A stretch of 64,000 bases of DNA. Source: Flaccisagitta enflata. Its lineage: Eukaryota > Chaetognatha > Sagittoidea > Aphragmophora. The position numbers were made by a program, and so were the translations under genes. The first letter of the stretch is position 1. Every line of letters starts with the position of its first letter. Positions 1 through 22,084 of this stretch are shown here, in pieces. The stretch is from assembly GCA_965153355.1 (NCBI GenBank), contig OZ231126.1:93806001-93870000 (forward strand). The letters run 5' to 3'. The notes under the pieces are model-generated. The model searched no databases. It worked only from the letters and a program-made list of their open reading frames with translations, and had not been told where the DNA came from.

Positions 1-30
1 AATTGTTTTAGCCATGTAAGCTGCAGGGGA

Positions 31-599
31 GACAAGAATGATATTAATAGGCGTTTTTTTGCATTTTTGCAGAGTTCATGAGTATAGAAAACAAAAACCA
101 TCAAATAGAAAATCTTTCCTGAGGCGCTTTAAAAAAAAAAAAGAAAAAGTCAAGGTTTTTAGCATCATTTTGCAAAAAAAAATGTTTTAGGTTGGTTTGG
201 CCTATTTTTGACAGCATAATGTTAATCCTGATAAAATTTCAATTCATTTGATAGGTCGCTCTGTATAGTTTTCATAAGAAATGAAAAATTCACATCTTAG
301 GCCACCATTGTATTTTTGTAACAGTGGCTTTAAGAATGAAAATTTATTTTTTTTGAAAACTATAAAGTGCGACCTATCAAATGAAAGGGAATTTCATCAA
401 AACTAATATTATGCTGTCAATTGATAGGTCAAACCAACCTGAAAAAAAGTCTATGCAAAATGAACCTAAAAATCTTGAATTTTTCATTTTTTTCAAAAAG
501 CGCCTTGGGAAAGATTTTCTACTTGATAGTCCTTGGTTTGTATACTCATGAACTCTGCAAAAATGCAAAAAACCGCATAGTAATATCATTCTTGTCTCA
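31..599. mobile_element. Foldback element F1
   Basis: Near-perfect inverted arms: GAGACAAGAATGATATTA-type sequence at 31-50 and its complement at 580-600, extending inward through GATAGGTCGC / GCGACCTATC at about 250 and 367. No coding content. The inner GACCTATCAAATGAAAGG motif recurs in the foldback at 8235. Confidence 0.75.
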
Positions 600-978
600 A
601 ACCTTATGTGAGACAGCAGTGCAATTCTTATTTGGGTCCTGTCTGTAAACGACTTCACGGCCGGTGCTTTACTTTCAGACAGATGGAAAAGAGCCTATCA
701 ACGATCAAGTACCATCTTGCTCAAAAATATCGTGTCAGTAAAACAAAATACTTATTCATTGTTGTAAATTTTCATATCAAATTGTATTTTTCTGTATGAA
801 TATTTAGTATAGGCTCTTATGGTAACAAGTATTCTCAGTATTTATTTGGGACGACAAAGAAGAAGGATTTTCAAACAATTTTGTAGAAAGAGTCTTGATT
901 TTTCTAGCAGTTTTTTTCTGTGGCACTTTCAGACCATATTTATTCATTTTGATATGAAATTCAAATAGTTTGAATTAG

Positions 979-1746
979 AACAAGGCTGGATACATGGCAA
1001 TCCAGTCGCGGATGGTTAGGCAGGAGCAGTAATGCAAAGACCGCTCGGAATTAAAAAATGTGACCTACCGACCAACCTACATTGTCCGCCAGAACACGGA
1101 ATGAGTTGACTTGAAATGATTGTCTACAACTCTGATAGGTTTTGAGTCCCTGTGGTGTGTATAATACAAATCTGAAAAGAATCCAAACATTTTGGGGCGT
1201 TTTTGAAATATATACAAATAGTACAAATTTAGTAAGAGGCTCATCATAACTCTTTGTGATGATTTATTTAGTATTTTGATCGCAGATTTGGACTTATGGT
1301 TTTGCGGTTTGTTTGATATGTCACACTATATGTTTTTGAAAAAGAAGTAAAAGCTTATATTTTTTAAATCATTAAAAATAAATGTATTTTATAGCAATAT
1401 GATGAAAAAAATTAACTTTTTATTTCTTTTTCAAAAATATAGTGTGACATATCAAAAAAACCGCAAAGTACTCGCTGAATCAGAATCTGAAGTCAAAAAT
1501 ACCAGAAAACATCACCACAAAGAGTTATGATGAAGAATGTACTAAATTTACACCATTTTTGCATATAATTCATAAACTGCTCCAAAAGTGATTTAGTTTC
1601 CTTTAGATTTATATTGTACATGCTACAATGACCCAAAAACTATCAAAGTGAGAGACGATCATTCTACCTCAACTCATTCCGTGTTTTGGCTGGTAGTGCC
1701 TACCGACCTACCGACTGACACGGCAATGTGTAGTCTGAGACTAAAA
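979..1746 (-). mobile_element. Palindrome-end family copy, diverged, interrupted
   Basis: Begins AACAAGGCTGGATACATGGC with GGTTAGGCAGGAGC, contains the CCGACC-rich part on both sides of the insertion 1088-1690, and ends GTCTGAGACTAAAAA. The terminal palindrome is decayed. Confidence 0.6.
1088..1690. mobile_element. Foldback element F3, nested
   Basis: GCCAGAACACGGAATGAGTT at the left end and AACTCATTCCGTGTTTTGGC at the right end. Arms extend inward with TGTGACATATCAAA-type complements near 1316 and 1443. It splits the older copy 979-1746. Confidence 0.75.
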
Positions 1747-2140
1747 ATCTGGTTGGATGCATTTGACAGCTATTCAAGGTCTTTGTAATGGTCATCAATT
1801 TTTATATTAATTTATAACAATAAGCCCAAAAAATTGAAAGTAAATAAGTCTATATTTTTCTTCTTATTTTCTTGCATATTTTTTTGCCTTTTGTTGGTGT
1901 GAACATTTTCACTCTTTTGGCTCTAGAATATAAATGAATTGAGCTACTGAGCTCTGCTTGGCAGCATTTTAAAGATTTTTTCTTGCTCTTTACAAAGGTC
2001 GCAGATTTTAGTATGGTTTTTTAAGTAGTCTAGTCACAAATAGGCCATATATGTGAGACGATATTTTTGAGCAAGACGGTACAATCACCGACTCACAGGA
2101 CTCATGGCGCCGCTTCGGTGATTTTTTTTTCATAGTCAGT

Positions 2141-2339
2141 TTTTAGTCGCGTGCTACGCGTTCTACACCCCGCTTTGTCGGTCCGTTGGTCCGTCGGTCC
2201 GTCCGTCCGTCACACTTTACTTTTTTGGCGTTGATGGGGGTTTTGGCCATGCTGCTCCTGCCCATACGCTCTACTGACCTCAAACAGGGCCCCTGCCCAC
2301 CCGCGCGCGACTGGGGTAGCCGTATATCCGGCCTTGTTA
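2141..2339 (+). mobile_element. Palindrome-end family copy (main type)
   Basis: Starts TTTTAGTCGCGTGCTACGCG, then CCGTC repeats, CACACTTTACTTTTTTGGCG, TGCTCCTGCCC and GCGCGACTGGGGTAGCC, and ends GTATATCCGGCCTTGTT. Confidence 0.85.
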
Positions 2340-2936
2340 TAATTGATGCCAGTTCGATTCGAAGTGGGAATGATTTGACAAAAAACTACAGTCGTCACAG
2401 TTCGGTTGTCAAAGTCACTAACGCGAACCGACTCACAGACGACACTGGCCGAGAATGACCAGTAACCACTCCTAATCATCATCACACTGGCCCAGGGTGA
2501 CTACCTATCAAGAAGAATTACCTATCTCAATATTCACCACCCCTAATTACCGCACTAACAAGTTCATAAACTACTCAAATTGAAATGATTAAGTTGGAGG
2601 AAAATAGGCATTAAGTTACTTTGCTTTAAATGTTTCGTTCCCTCAGAAATAGAACTGAAACATAGATTTAGTTCCTTGAGTTCGAATCCGGGTGTGGTTC
2701 GATAGAAAGATATCGCTTTTTCAATCTCTGACGATAGTTCTCTGATTGGTGATTTATTATTTCACTGTCCTTCACATCGTGTAAGAATAACACTAAGCAT
2801 GCAAAAATAGCAAAACCGCCGACCAGGTTGAATTTGATGGATTTAGTTTTTGATTGCGCGTCGATCATCAGTGCAAAGCCGATAAACAACAAACCACGAT
2901 GGAAGAATTGAACAACTTCGGGGCACTTTGGATGTA

Positions 2937-3539
2937 CAGTTCGATGGGAGCAATGACGACCTAGACTGGAGGATAGATTTTAGGTATCTTAATTTTATTT
3001 GTATCATAAAATATTTGAGATTTAAGCTAATTAAAGGTTGCTCTATTGAGTGAAAATGTTTGCGTCTCTCAAACTTCAACTTGCGACTTGACCTCATTAA
3101 GACTTTATTTTTCGAAGTTCTAACCTATTTTAATAGATTGGGTGGAAAATTGTATATCATTTTGAAAAAAAAAATCAGCTCAATCGGTTCATATTTTTAC
3201 AGGTTTTATGGCTATTTTAAGTTTTGCCCAAAAACTAATTTGCATAACTTTTGTTCATTAAAGATTGCTGTAAAACCTGTAAGAATGGTCCGATTGAGCT
3301 GATTTTTTTTTTAAAATTATATAAAATTTTTCGCCCAATCTAATGAAATAGGTTAGAATCTTGAAAAATGAATTCTTGATGAGGTCAAGTCACAAGTTGA
3401 AGCTTAAGAGACGCAAATGAATTCACTCAATTAAGCAACCTTAAATTAGCCTAGATCTCAAATATTTTATGATACAAATAAAATTAAGATACCTGAAATC
3501 TATCCTCCAGTCTAGGTCGTCATTGCTCCCATCGCACTG
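2937..3539. mobile_element. TA-flanked foldback element F4
   Basis: CAGTTCGATGGGAGCAATGA at the left end and TCATTGCTCCCATCGCACTG at the right end, flanked by TA (2935-2936 and 3540-3541). The arms are over 250 bp and include AAATATTTTATGATACAAAT-type sequence. A relative lies at 29817-30270. Tc1/mariner-type target site. Confidence 0.8.
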
Positions 3540-3733
3540 TATATCAATTAATAAATGGGATGTTCTTGTTATCTTTTATTTTCATGCAAGATCGATCTGA
3601 ATGTACAATTTGCGATATTCTTCTTTTTTTTTTCTAGATATCAATGGATGCTCAAAAAAAAAACTGTAGCCGTAATCCATACTGCTACTGCATGAATTTT
3701 TTTTTAATTCGTATCATATTCTATGAATTAGGT

Positions 3734-4210
3734 TTGGGCAGCGGCCCTAAAGGGCCAATGTCCTATGGGACACAGGGGTGAATTTTCAGACGTCCATCCG
3801 TATGTCTGTCCCCCCAGGCTTCAGGCCCCGAGTCAGCCCTCTCAGGCCCCAAAGCAGCCATCTCAGGCCCCAGATTAGCCCTCTAAGACCCAAATTAGCC
3901 CTCTAATACCCCAATCATCGCATTCAGGCCTCACTGTTCTGAGGTCCAAAATCAGCCCCAAATTTCTCCTCTCAGGTTGTAAAGATGCCCTCATCCCTGA
4001 TCCCATATAAGCCCTTGGACCCCCTGCTCCAAGCAATCAAATGCCCTCAAATATGCCCGCTCAGGACGTCTGAAAATTCACTCCTGTGTCCTAGAGGAGA
4101 TCGGCCCTTTAGGGCCGCTGCGCTACCCTCACTCCACTCTTTCAGCTGATCACTTTAAGCAGGGTATCTGGTAACGCTGACCATGTGCGATCCTTGGATG
4201 ACTAGTTATT
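3734..4210 (+). mobile_element. GCAGCGGCCC-family foldback element, copy 1
   Basis: TTGGGCAGCGGCCCTAAAGG and its complement CCTTTAGGGCCGCTGC at 4108-4123 bound a core of degenerate repeats of the type CAGGCCCCAAATCAGCCCTC. Both ends carry GACACAGGGGTGAATTTTCA or its complement. A one-sided tail continues to GCTGACCATGTGCGATCCTT and GACTAGTTATT. Confidence 0.8.
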
Positions 4211-4438
4211 ATATAGTTTCTTGTTAAGATTCAGGGGTAGCAGTGACAAAGAAAGCAAGTATTTTGTCTCAGACATTGTTTGAAATTACTTAGGGAAATA
4301 TTGTTTACTTAGATTTACGCAGCTTGACTCCATGAATATGTTAAAAGATTTTTACCACTTTATCAGGTTCTGAACATATCATTGATCGATTCTCATTGTT
4401 TATTCCGAGCACTATTCTTGAAGCTGTTCCTAATGAAA

Positions 4439-4634
4439 AACGAGGCCGGATTCATGATACCCAAGTTGTGTGCCGGTGGGCAGGGGCAGTGGTTATAAAG
4501 GCTAATCATGCATTTGGAAACGGGCGGGAACTGCCTGTGAACGCCAAAAAAGCAATGCGTTACCATCCGACCATCTGACTATGCAGTGGACAGTCAGACA
4601 TAGCGGGTATTAGGCACGTGCACGCCACTAAAAA
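4439..4634 (-). mobile_element. Palindrome-end family copy
   Basis: Starts AACGAGGCCGGATTCATGAT, has GGTGGGCAGGGGCAGT, and ends GGCACGTGCACGCCACTAAA. It lacks the usual CGGT-repeat block. It lies about 280 bp before the (CAA)n upstream of the ankyrin-TIR gene. Confidence 0.7.
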
Positions 4635-4911
4635 AACTACCTACAATTCTTATTTGAACACCCGTTTCGATATTGAAAGTCTCCACCTGCACGTCACAGG
4701 TGCCTAAAGTTGGAAAATGGGGTTTGCATGCGAATCGCTTTGTCTACCTTTCAGGTCAAAACTGGTGCTCTTTTCTTCTTTCATCCATCGCAAATACAGT
4801 GTATAGATTCTTTTTGATTTGTTTTTTTTTTTTATGAAGAATTTCCTCTGCAACGCCTCGAAAGATGATACCAAAGATTCCATCGTGAAACAACAAAAAC
4901 AACCCAAAAAA

Positions 4912-4937
4912 CATCAACAACAACAACAACAACAAAG

Positions 4938-4977
<40 letters not shown>

Positions 4978-5066
4978 ATAACACAACAACAAACAATAAC
5001 AATCAGACACGACAAAATAATAACAACAACAACAACAACTACAAATAACCACAATAACCAATAAAT

Positions 5067-5119
<53 letters not shown>

Positions 5120-5292
5120 ATAAATAACAAAAACAAACAAATAAACAATAACGACAACGTGACAAAACAAACGACAACAACAACAACAACAAATAACAAC
5201 AATAAACACAATAACAACAACAACAACAACAACAAATAAATAACAATAACAACGAACAACAACGACAACAACAACAACAACAACAACAACAA
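4912..5292 (+). repeat. (CAA)n / (AAC)n microsatellite upstream of the ankyrin-TIR start
   Basis: About 380 bp of CAA units with interruptions (AATAAC, GACAAC). Open frames through it encode only poly-Gln/Thr/Asn and are not taken as genes. It ends 58 bp before the chosen ATG, so it is probably 5' UTR or promoter. Confidence 0.9.
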
Positions 5293-5349
5293 GACAACAG
5301 TGAACATTCAAGCGAGACAATCAAACAACACCCAAAAGAAGCAAATAAG

Positions 5350-14501
<9,152 letters not shown>

Positions 14502-14652
14502 TTGCGTTTCTAATCAACAATCACCATGTGGCAAAACAGTTCAAAAATTTTGGAAGGAGAAAACTATGAGGGTAAGATTTAGAGAAATAATTTGGATGGG
14601 AACTGATGGGAAGACAAACATGAGAACAGACTGGTAGGCTGCAGGGCGCAAA

Positions 14653-14677
14653 TGGAAAGAAAGAAAGAAAGAGAGAG

Positions 14678-14708
<31 letters not shown>

Positions 14709-14832
14709 GAGAAAGAGAGAAAGAGAGAAAGAGAGAAAGAGAGAAAGAAAGAGAGAAAGAGAGAAAGAAGAAAGAAGAAAGAAAGTGGGCAAGGCAAGTA
14801 CTATAGCAAGGCAAGCAAGCAAGCAAGCAAGC

Positions 14833-14880
<48 letters not shown>

Positions 14881-14886
14881 AAAAGA

Positions 14887-14954
<68 letters not shown>

Positions 14955-14955
14955 T

Positions 14956-14987
<32 letters not shown>

Positions 14988-15037
14988 GAGAAAGAGAGAA
15001 AGAGAGAAAGAAAGAGAGAAAGAGAGAAAGAAAGAAT
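14653..15037 (+). repeat. GAAA / GAGA / CAAG compound microsatellite
   Basis: Alternating GAAA, GAGA and CAAG blocks. The CAAG blocks (14804-14834 and 14918-14953) are separated by GAAA, suggesting duplication of a GAAA+CAAG module. Frames across it (Lys/Glu/Arg, or Leu/Ser on the minus strand) are not genes. Confidence 0.92.
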
Positions 15038-15641
15038 CTACAATAAACTGGACTGGCGGAAAGCATGCACTTGAATGTGTAAAAATTGAAAAAAATTAGA
15101 TAACTTTAAAAATCAATCTTGCAGTCTAGAAAAGTCTAGAATTTTCCCTCTTCAACCTTGCTCTTCATTTTGTGAAAAAAGTCTGATGCCACTTTTTAGT
15201 TGTAGACGCCAGGGGCGTAGGGGAGTTAAGTTTTTAGAGCATGCCACCCCCTGATTAGTGTCCGACAAATTTAGTGTCCCAACAGAAAATTTGTGGTTTT
15301 TTGTCATAAACTGTATAATAGAGTAATTATTGCTATACTTTTGTTTGCTTCTTGAATCGTGTTCAGTGGAGAGACATTTTTTAGCAACTTTTGATTGCTC
15401 CATAATGATAATTTTTGAAATGATTAAGTCATAAGTTTTGCAATATATTCAAATTCCCCCCCCCACCTCCCCAAATTAGGGAAAAATCAAGGGGTTTGTG
15501 AGTAAAGTGGCAATAAAAATCCAAGGGGGAAATCAAGACTTGTGCAACTTTACACCCATGCATAAAACTTGTTACAAAAAAAAAAAAAAATTCTTACATC
15601 ATTCTTTTCAGCAAATTCATCAATTATAGCATCCATTTGAT

Positions 15642-15857
15642 TTTTTTAGTCGCGTGCTGCGCGACTCTACACCCGCCTTGCTGGCCGTCGGTCAAGTCAG
15701 TCTGTTCGTCCATTGATCCGTCCGTCCATCATACTTTACTTTTTTTGGGTTTTTGGGGTTTTTGGGATCACTGCTCCTGCCCAAATGATCCGGTAACCTC
15801 AATTACGGCCCTTGCCCACCCGCACGCGACTGGGGTAGCTGTGTATCCGGCCTTGTT
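15642..15857 (+). mobile_element. Palindrome-end family copy (main type)
   Basis: AGTCGCGTGCTGCGCGACTC at the start, GCACGCGACTGGGGTAGC distally, ends GTGTATCCGGCCTTGTT. The distal GCACGCGACT is exactly complementary to the first ten bases AGTCGCGTGC. Confidence 0.88.
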
Positions 15858-16027
15858 TAATGAAATTTGTGGCCTTTGTGTCTGTTTGTTTGCCACCATA
15901 AAAATGCAATTATTTGTCTGTCTCTATGCTAGTGTATCTCTGTTGCTCTGTCTTCCTTTCCTCCTTTTTTTATTTCTCCTTTCACTTCTGATCTATGTAA
16001 ACATTTTTTTTTCTTTCAACTTGATAA

Positions 16028-16510
<483 letters not shown>

Positions 16511-17117
16511 TCTCTCTTCTCCTTCACTCTCCCTTTTTTTTGAAGAGATTGGTGTCCCGACAACTTTAGTGTCCCGACAACAGGGCATGCCATGGCATGC
16601 CTGGCATGCCCTTGTCCTACGCCCCTGTTCAATCTAAACTTTAAAATAGATTTTTTAAATTTTTTACAAATGACTATATAAAGATTGAAATATTATGAAT
16701 GAAAAAACTTTAGATGAACAGTTTTATCAGCTAAAGACCATAAGTTACCATCAGATTGTTGGTGCTTCTCCAGCGATAGCAAACAATAGAAAATGACCTA
16801 TAAACCAATATGCGTAATCATTTTTAATGAGCACGTGTAACATGTGTATGAAATAAAAAAAAGAATTAATCAGCCAACTTATTAACCACATTATGAAACT
16901 CAGCTACCCAGTTTATTGTGGAAATCGCCTAACAATTTTTTGCCAAATCAGATCCATTCTTCAATATATCATTCACAAAAGCACAACTTTTTCTTTATTA
17001 ATGCGAATTCTCTGTCGTTGGGGGCCGAAATCTTCACTTCATCATCACATCAATTTTGATTTTGTCATCTGTCGATAATTTTGTTGTTAATGTTGTCATT
17101 GTTTTCGGTGTTTTGGT

Positions 17118-17222
<105 letters not shown>

Positions 17223-17316
17223 CGTTGGAGTCTGCAACTTGTTAACTACGTTGAAGAACTGAAGAATATTCCTATCTCTCCTATTTGGTGCTCAGCTTCT
17301 CTGTCTGTCTGCTTCA

Positions 17317-17568
<252 letters not shown>

Positions 17569-17730
17569 AATAAGAACAACTTTTTCCCAAATTTCAGACA
17601 GCCCATGCCGTCTTTGTAGAGGGAGTATAACCTTTAACATTGACGTACAAATTTATCATATCAAGTAACATTATAAACAATTTTCATCTCAATTTGAAGC
17701 TTTTCCTTAATTTGCATTAAAACTGTACCT

Positions 17731-18446
17731 TTTTGGGCAGCGGCCCCAAAGGGCCGTTGTCCTGTAGGACACAGGGGGGAATTTCCAAACGTCCATCCAT
17801 CCGTCCTTCATCGTCCGTCCTTTTGGGCAAAAGCGACGGTGGCCGATGACCTGTCTATTTTTCACACAGGGGAAATTTCTCCTTCTTCTCATTCTCCTCC
17901 GTCCCCCCCCCCCCTCAAGACCCAAATCCTATTCTCGAGACCCAAATCCTATCTTCAGAGCAATCCCAGCTTTGAAGCTCAATCCCAACCCAACCATGGG
18001 GCTCGAATCTCAGTCTCCAGGCTAAAATCCCAGCCTCGAGGCTCAAATCCCAGCCCTTATACTCAAATCCCAGTCTCAAGGCACAAATCCCAGCCTTGAA
18101 GCTCAAATCCTAGCCTCGAAGCTCAAATACCAGCTTCAAGCTCAAATCCCTGCTAGCTCAAATCCCAACCTCAGCTCAAATCTGACCTTGAGCTCAATCC
18201 CAGCCTTGGCTCGTCTGGCCTCAGGCTGAAATCAGCCTCGAAGCTCAAATCCCAGCCTCAGGCCCTAATTCTATCCTCAAAGGCCCCTATTCCAGCCTCC
18301 ATGCCCTAATTCCGTCAGCAGGGCCAAGCTAAAAACAGCATAGGTCATCAGCTACTTCGGGGCCGCTGCCCCTCTAACCACCTCACACCACCATACAGTC
18401 ACATGGGGGCAACGGGTACCGCTGACCATCTAACGCTTTTGCGACT
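17731..18446 (+). mobile_element. GCAGCGGCCC-family element, copy 2
   Basis: Starts TTTTTGGGCAGCGGCCCCAA and GTAGGACACAGGGGGGAATT; the core has CTCAAATCCCAGCCTCGAGG-type ~20-bp repeats; the complementary end GGGGCCGCTGCCCC lies near 18359; the tail runs GGGTACCGCTGACCATCTAA to CTTTTGCGACTATT. Confidence 0.8.
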
Positions 18447-18970
18447 ATTGTCCTTCCGTCCATCCTTCCGTCCTTCCGTCCGTCCGGCCAAGTAAGTCCT
18501 CATATCCTCACTCAGGCCTGATTTAGGCCCTCTAAAGCCTCATTAGCCTCCCGGGCCTCCAAATCAGCTCTCTCGGGCATAAATCAGCTCTCAGGCCTCA
18601 AGGTACTAAGCTCTGGGCATCAAATCAGCTCTCCAGGCCTCAAATCCGCTCTCCAGACCTCAAATCAGCATTCTAGGCCCCAAATCAGCCCTCCAGGCCT
18701 CAAATCTGCCCCCAAGGCCTAAGGCCTGCCCCCGGACCTCAAATCTAATCTTCAGGCATAAATCTTCCCCCAGACCTCAAACCCCACCTCAATTACCTCT
18801 TAGGCCTGCAACATTCCCCCTCAGGACGTCTGGAAATTCCCCCCTGTGTCCTACAGGACATCGGCCCTTTGGGGCCGCTACCCTGCTCTCACTCCACTAC
18901 TTCACTTGGTCACCCCAAGCAGGGCATCGGGTACCGCTGACCATGTGCGATCCTTGGATGACTAGTTATT
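18447..18970 (+). mobile_element. GCAGCGGCCC-family element, copy 3 (left end missing)
   Basis: Abuts copy 2. The core has CAAATCAGCTCTCCAGGCCT repeats, the right foldback end is AAATTCCCCCCTGTGTCCTA ... TTTGGGGCCGCTACCC, and the tail GGTACCGCTGACCATGTGCG to GACTAGTTATT matches copy 1. Confidence 0.75.
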
Positions 18971-19057
18971 GTCTCTTTTTGTCGATTATCGGTATAGACA
19001 CGGTTAAGTCCCAATCTGGACTGCTTTTTTTGAACACATTCCCCTGGGTGCATAGTC

Positions 19058-19241
<184 letters not shown>

Positions 19242-19465
19242 CCTGATTGCGCGATGGGCGGTATCGATTTCTCTTGACGTGATACTTCATAAACTGACTT
19301 TTCTTGAGTTTTCAGAATCATGAATTATAATCTTTCTTTCTATCTCTGTGAAAAAAAAGTTTGCCCATCTTTCGCGGGCTAAAAACTTAAAAATCCAGAT
19401 GTAAAAAGTAAGGAGAAATCAAAAAGCCACTCAGGCCAATAGTCGTGTATTCCATATTACCGCTA

Positions 19466-20118
19466 CATGTAGCTACATACATAATAACAAAGTTACTACC
19501 TAGGAAATTAGATTACGTTCACTTATAAACATCGATGACTATAATTTTGTCAAAGATAAATAAGAAAAATTGGTGATATTCAGAGAGGGCTTCAAAAAAT
19601 CTTTCATTTGAGTCCAATCCCATTCTGGAAGCTCAAAGTGTTAAGAAATGAGAGCAGTTTGAAGATTGCTCGTCACCTTTGATAATTGAGAAATGAATTG
19701 AGCAGTTTTCTTGTGCCATCTGTCACGTCATACACTTTCTTGTCAAGAGATAAAAGATTTGACTGAACAAACGCCTAAGGCTGAAAAAAGTTAAAGGGCT
19801 ACTAATTTGATTCCCCAATACTTCTTTACCCAAAGAATTTCTGGATCATGAAGATATGAAGGACAATCTATGACTCTGTAGGGACTGACATAAAATCGCA
19901 AAAAATGTTAGGTGACAAGGTCTGGCAGAAGATCCTTTAGAAGCTTTCCAAATCATTACAGTGGTCCATAAAAGCAGGCTTTACCACAGCAGGAAGTTAG
20001 ATGAAGTATTTAAACCATAATATGAATTGATTTATCACTATTTCATGATTAAATGAGTTTTTGGTCCAAGTGAACGTAGACTTATGTCCTAGGTAGTACA
20101 TATGTATATATTTACATG
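19466..20118. mobile_element. Inverted-repeat element
   Basis: TTACTACCTAGGAAATTAGA and ACGTTCACTT at the left are matched by AAGTGAACGT and CCTAGGTAGTACATA at the right. Interior CTTCAAAAAATCTTTCATTT resembles the intron 4 element. No target duplication identified. Confidence 0.6.
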
Positions 20119-20159
20119 AAAACATAGTTAATGATCTTAAAAAAGACTAAAAATGCTAA

Positions 20160-20228
20160 ACGTTCAATATCATATCGGACAGATGGATCGACGGATGGAC
20201 AAACAGACCGTCGGATGGACCAACTAAA
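20160..20228 (-). mobile_element. Possible end fragment of the palindrome-end family
   Basis: GGACAGATGGATCGACGGAT ... GACCAACTAAAAAA resembles the CCGTC-repeat part and ACTAAAAA end of family copies, but without a palindrome. Confidence 0.3.
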
Positions 20229-20237
20229 AAAGAGAGT

Positions 20238-20896
20238 ATCCGCATTAGCTTGTACTGAAATGACAATAAACAATAAAATCAGAACTCCACAAGTAGTTCT
20301 TATTGTGGGGCTGTCTTGGGCTTCCAATGACATCACTTTTGGTCTGAAAAAATTGCATCTTGCTGTCCGCGCCTTACCTTGAATTTTCCTTCAGCCTATG
20401 GGAAACCAAAAATTTCAAAGTGCTTAAATCTGTTTTGACTGCAGATTTGAAATCTGCAGAAAAACTGTTAATTGAAAGTGCTTTCCTTTTTTCAATATTC
20501 CAACTAGAAGGTGCTCAAAATAAGTGTCAAAGTTTGCAAAACTTACCTTTCTCTTTTATTTATATGTAAAATCGCCAAACTTACCTTTTTTTATATCTTT
20601 AAGATGAATTTTGACTATGATCCCGAAGGAATATTGAAAAAAGGAAAGCACTTTCAATTAACACTTTTTTCTGTAGATTTCAAATCTGCAGTCAAAAAAG
20701 AGATTTAAGCACTTTGAAATTTTTGGTTTCCCAATGGCTGAAGGAAAATTCAAGGTAAGGCGCGGACAGCAAGATGTAAATTTTTCAGACCAAAATTGAT
20801 GCCATTAGAAGCCCAAGACAGCCCCACAACAAGAACTACTTGTAGAATTCTGATTTTATTGCTTTTAGTCATTTAGGTACAAGCTAATCCGCATCC
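20238..20896. mobile_element. Foldback element F9
   Basis: Long arms: AACAATAAAATCAGAACTCC ... GCTGTCCGCGCCTTACCTTG at the left and their complements (AAGGTAAGGCGCGGACAGCA, TTCTGATTTTATTG) at the right, with CTGCAGATTT complements flanking a short unpaired centre near 20540-20620. Confidence 0.85.
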
Positions 20897-21065
20897 ATGA
20901 CTTTCCAAAGTTCTCATTTAACCCTCATCGTGACATGATTTGGCCTTAAATAACCAACTATGTCTCTCACAAGTTTTATTCGATCAAGCCAAATTGAGGT
21001 ATTTAAAACAACCATTAATGCCAAAAAGATCACTAAAGCGTCATATGGTCAGTAGTTCCTGATGC

Positions 21066-21290
21066 CCCATTTAATTTGATGATTTGAGGTCTGAAAGGGC
21101 TGATTTGAGGTCAGAGAGGGCTGATTTGCGGGCTAAGAAGGTGGAACGGAGATTTGAGGTCTAAGAGGGCTGAATTGAGGCCCAATAAGGCTGCTTGGAG
21201 GTCTGAAAGGGCGGATTTGGGGCCTGTTGAGCGGGATTCGAGGGGGGGGGTGGATGGAGAAACGGAAAAAGGGAGAGACGGAGAGCCGGA
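21066..21290. repeat. Degenerate TGATTTGAGGTC-type repeats
   Basis: Units such as GATTTGAGGTCTGAAAGGGC repeat about eight times. They match the cores of the GCAGCGGCCC family in reverse orientation, so this is probably a core whose ends are lost. Confidence 0.5.
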
Positions 21291-22084
21291 GAAATGGAGA
21301 GACAGAGAAACCGAAAGTTGTTATGAGTGCCTCAGTTGTGACGGAACAGTTACCAGGGTGGATGCATTCATTGCCCTGCATATGTATACCTTATTCGTTT
21401 GAATTAGTTCCAGATAATTTGTTAATTGCACTGTTTTGCATTTGAGACTGTAAACAAACTTTTAAACAACTGTTTACTGGTCAACCTCATGATTTGATCT
21501 CAAAAAAACATTTTAACCTGACCAGATAAAAATTTTTTACAGCACCTGTGAATGCATTAACATACCAGACGCGTCTTAAAACAACTGAATACTTTAAGGT
21601 TCAAGAACAACTGAAATGTACGAAAAAGAGGAGGAGGATGAAGTTGAGGAGGAGAATCCCAGGCACATGTAAGACTCTGGGGGGTTCGAAGCGTTCAAGT
21701 AAAAGTTAAGCTTTCAAACTCGAAAATTTTTTTGAAAAAAAAAGAAAGAAAGAAAATTCACACCGGGGATTGATTTCCTACATTCGATGGGCCAATGAGA
21801 GGAGTTAAAACCGTGTTTGGTCCAATCATCATCATCTATTCCCATTTACTGCACGGGTTACCTGTTGAAACTAAAATTTGGGCCAATGGGATCAATTTGA
21901 ACACAGTGAAGAGCCAATAACAATAGAATAAGACATCAAAGTTTCTCACGAACATACGCCAATACGAGGCTTATGTTTAGCGAGATAAACCAATGAAACG
22001 TTGATTTTGATGAAGGAGAGTTGAACACAATATGACTCTCATAATATCCCAACTCTCACACGCTCAGGGAGGATGTAGAAAGGG

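Larger units (their letters stand above)
712..2079. mobile_element. TA-flanked element with short terminal inverted repeats
   Basis: Begins CCATCTTGCTCAAAAATATC and ends with the complement GATATTTTTGAGCAAGACGG, flanked by TA at 710-711 and 2080-2081. The empty site is confirmed by the exon 6 paralogy on both sides. It carries a nested element (979-1746), which itself carries another (1088-1690). No transposase remains. Confidence 0.65.
655..2110 (+). pseudogene. Degraded paralogous copy of exon 6, split by a TA-flanked element
   Basis: GAAAAGAGCCTATCAACGATC at 687-707 parallels GAGAAAAGCTTATCAACGATC of exon 6. The next bases are a TA followed by a 1.37-kb element, and after its right TA (2080-2081) the sequence resumes CAATCACCGACTCACAGGAC, again parallel to the continuation of exon 6 (CACACTCACAGACTC). 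The implied empty site keeps the exon 6 frame up to a 1-bp insertion. This implies an ankyrin-TIR paralogue, at least a relic, to the left of the window. A functional exon cannot be excluded for the ancestral gene, but the present copy is interrupted. Confidence 0.6.
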
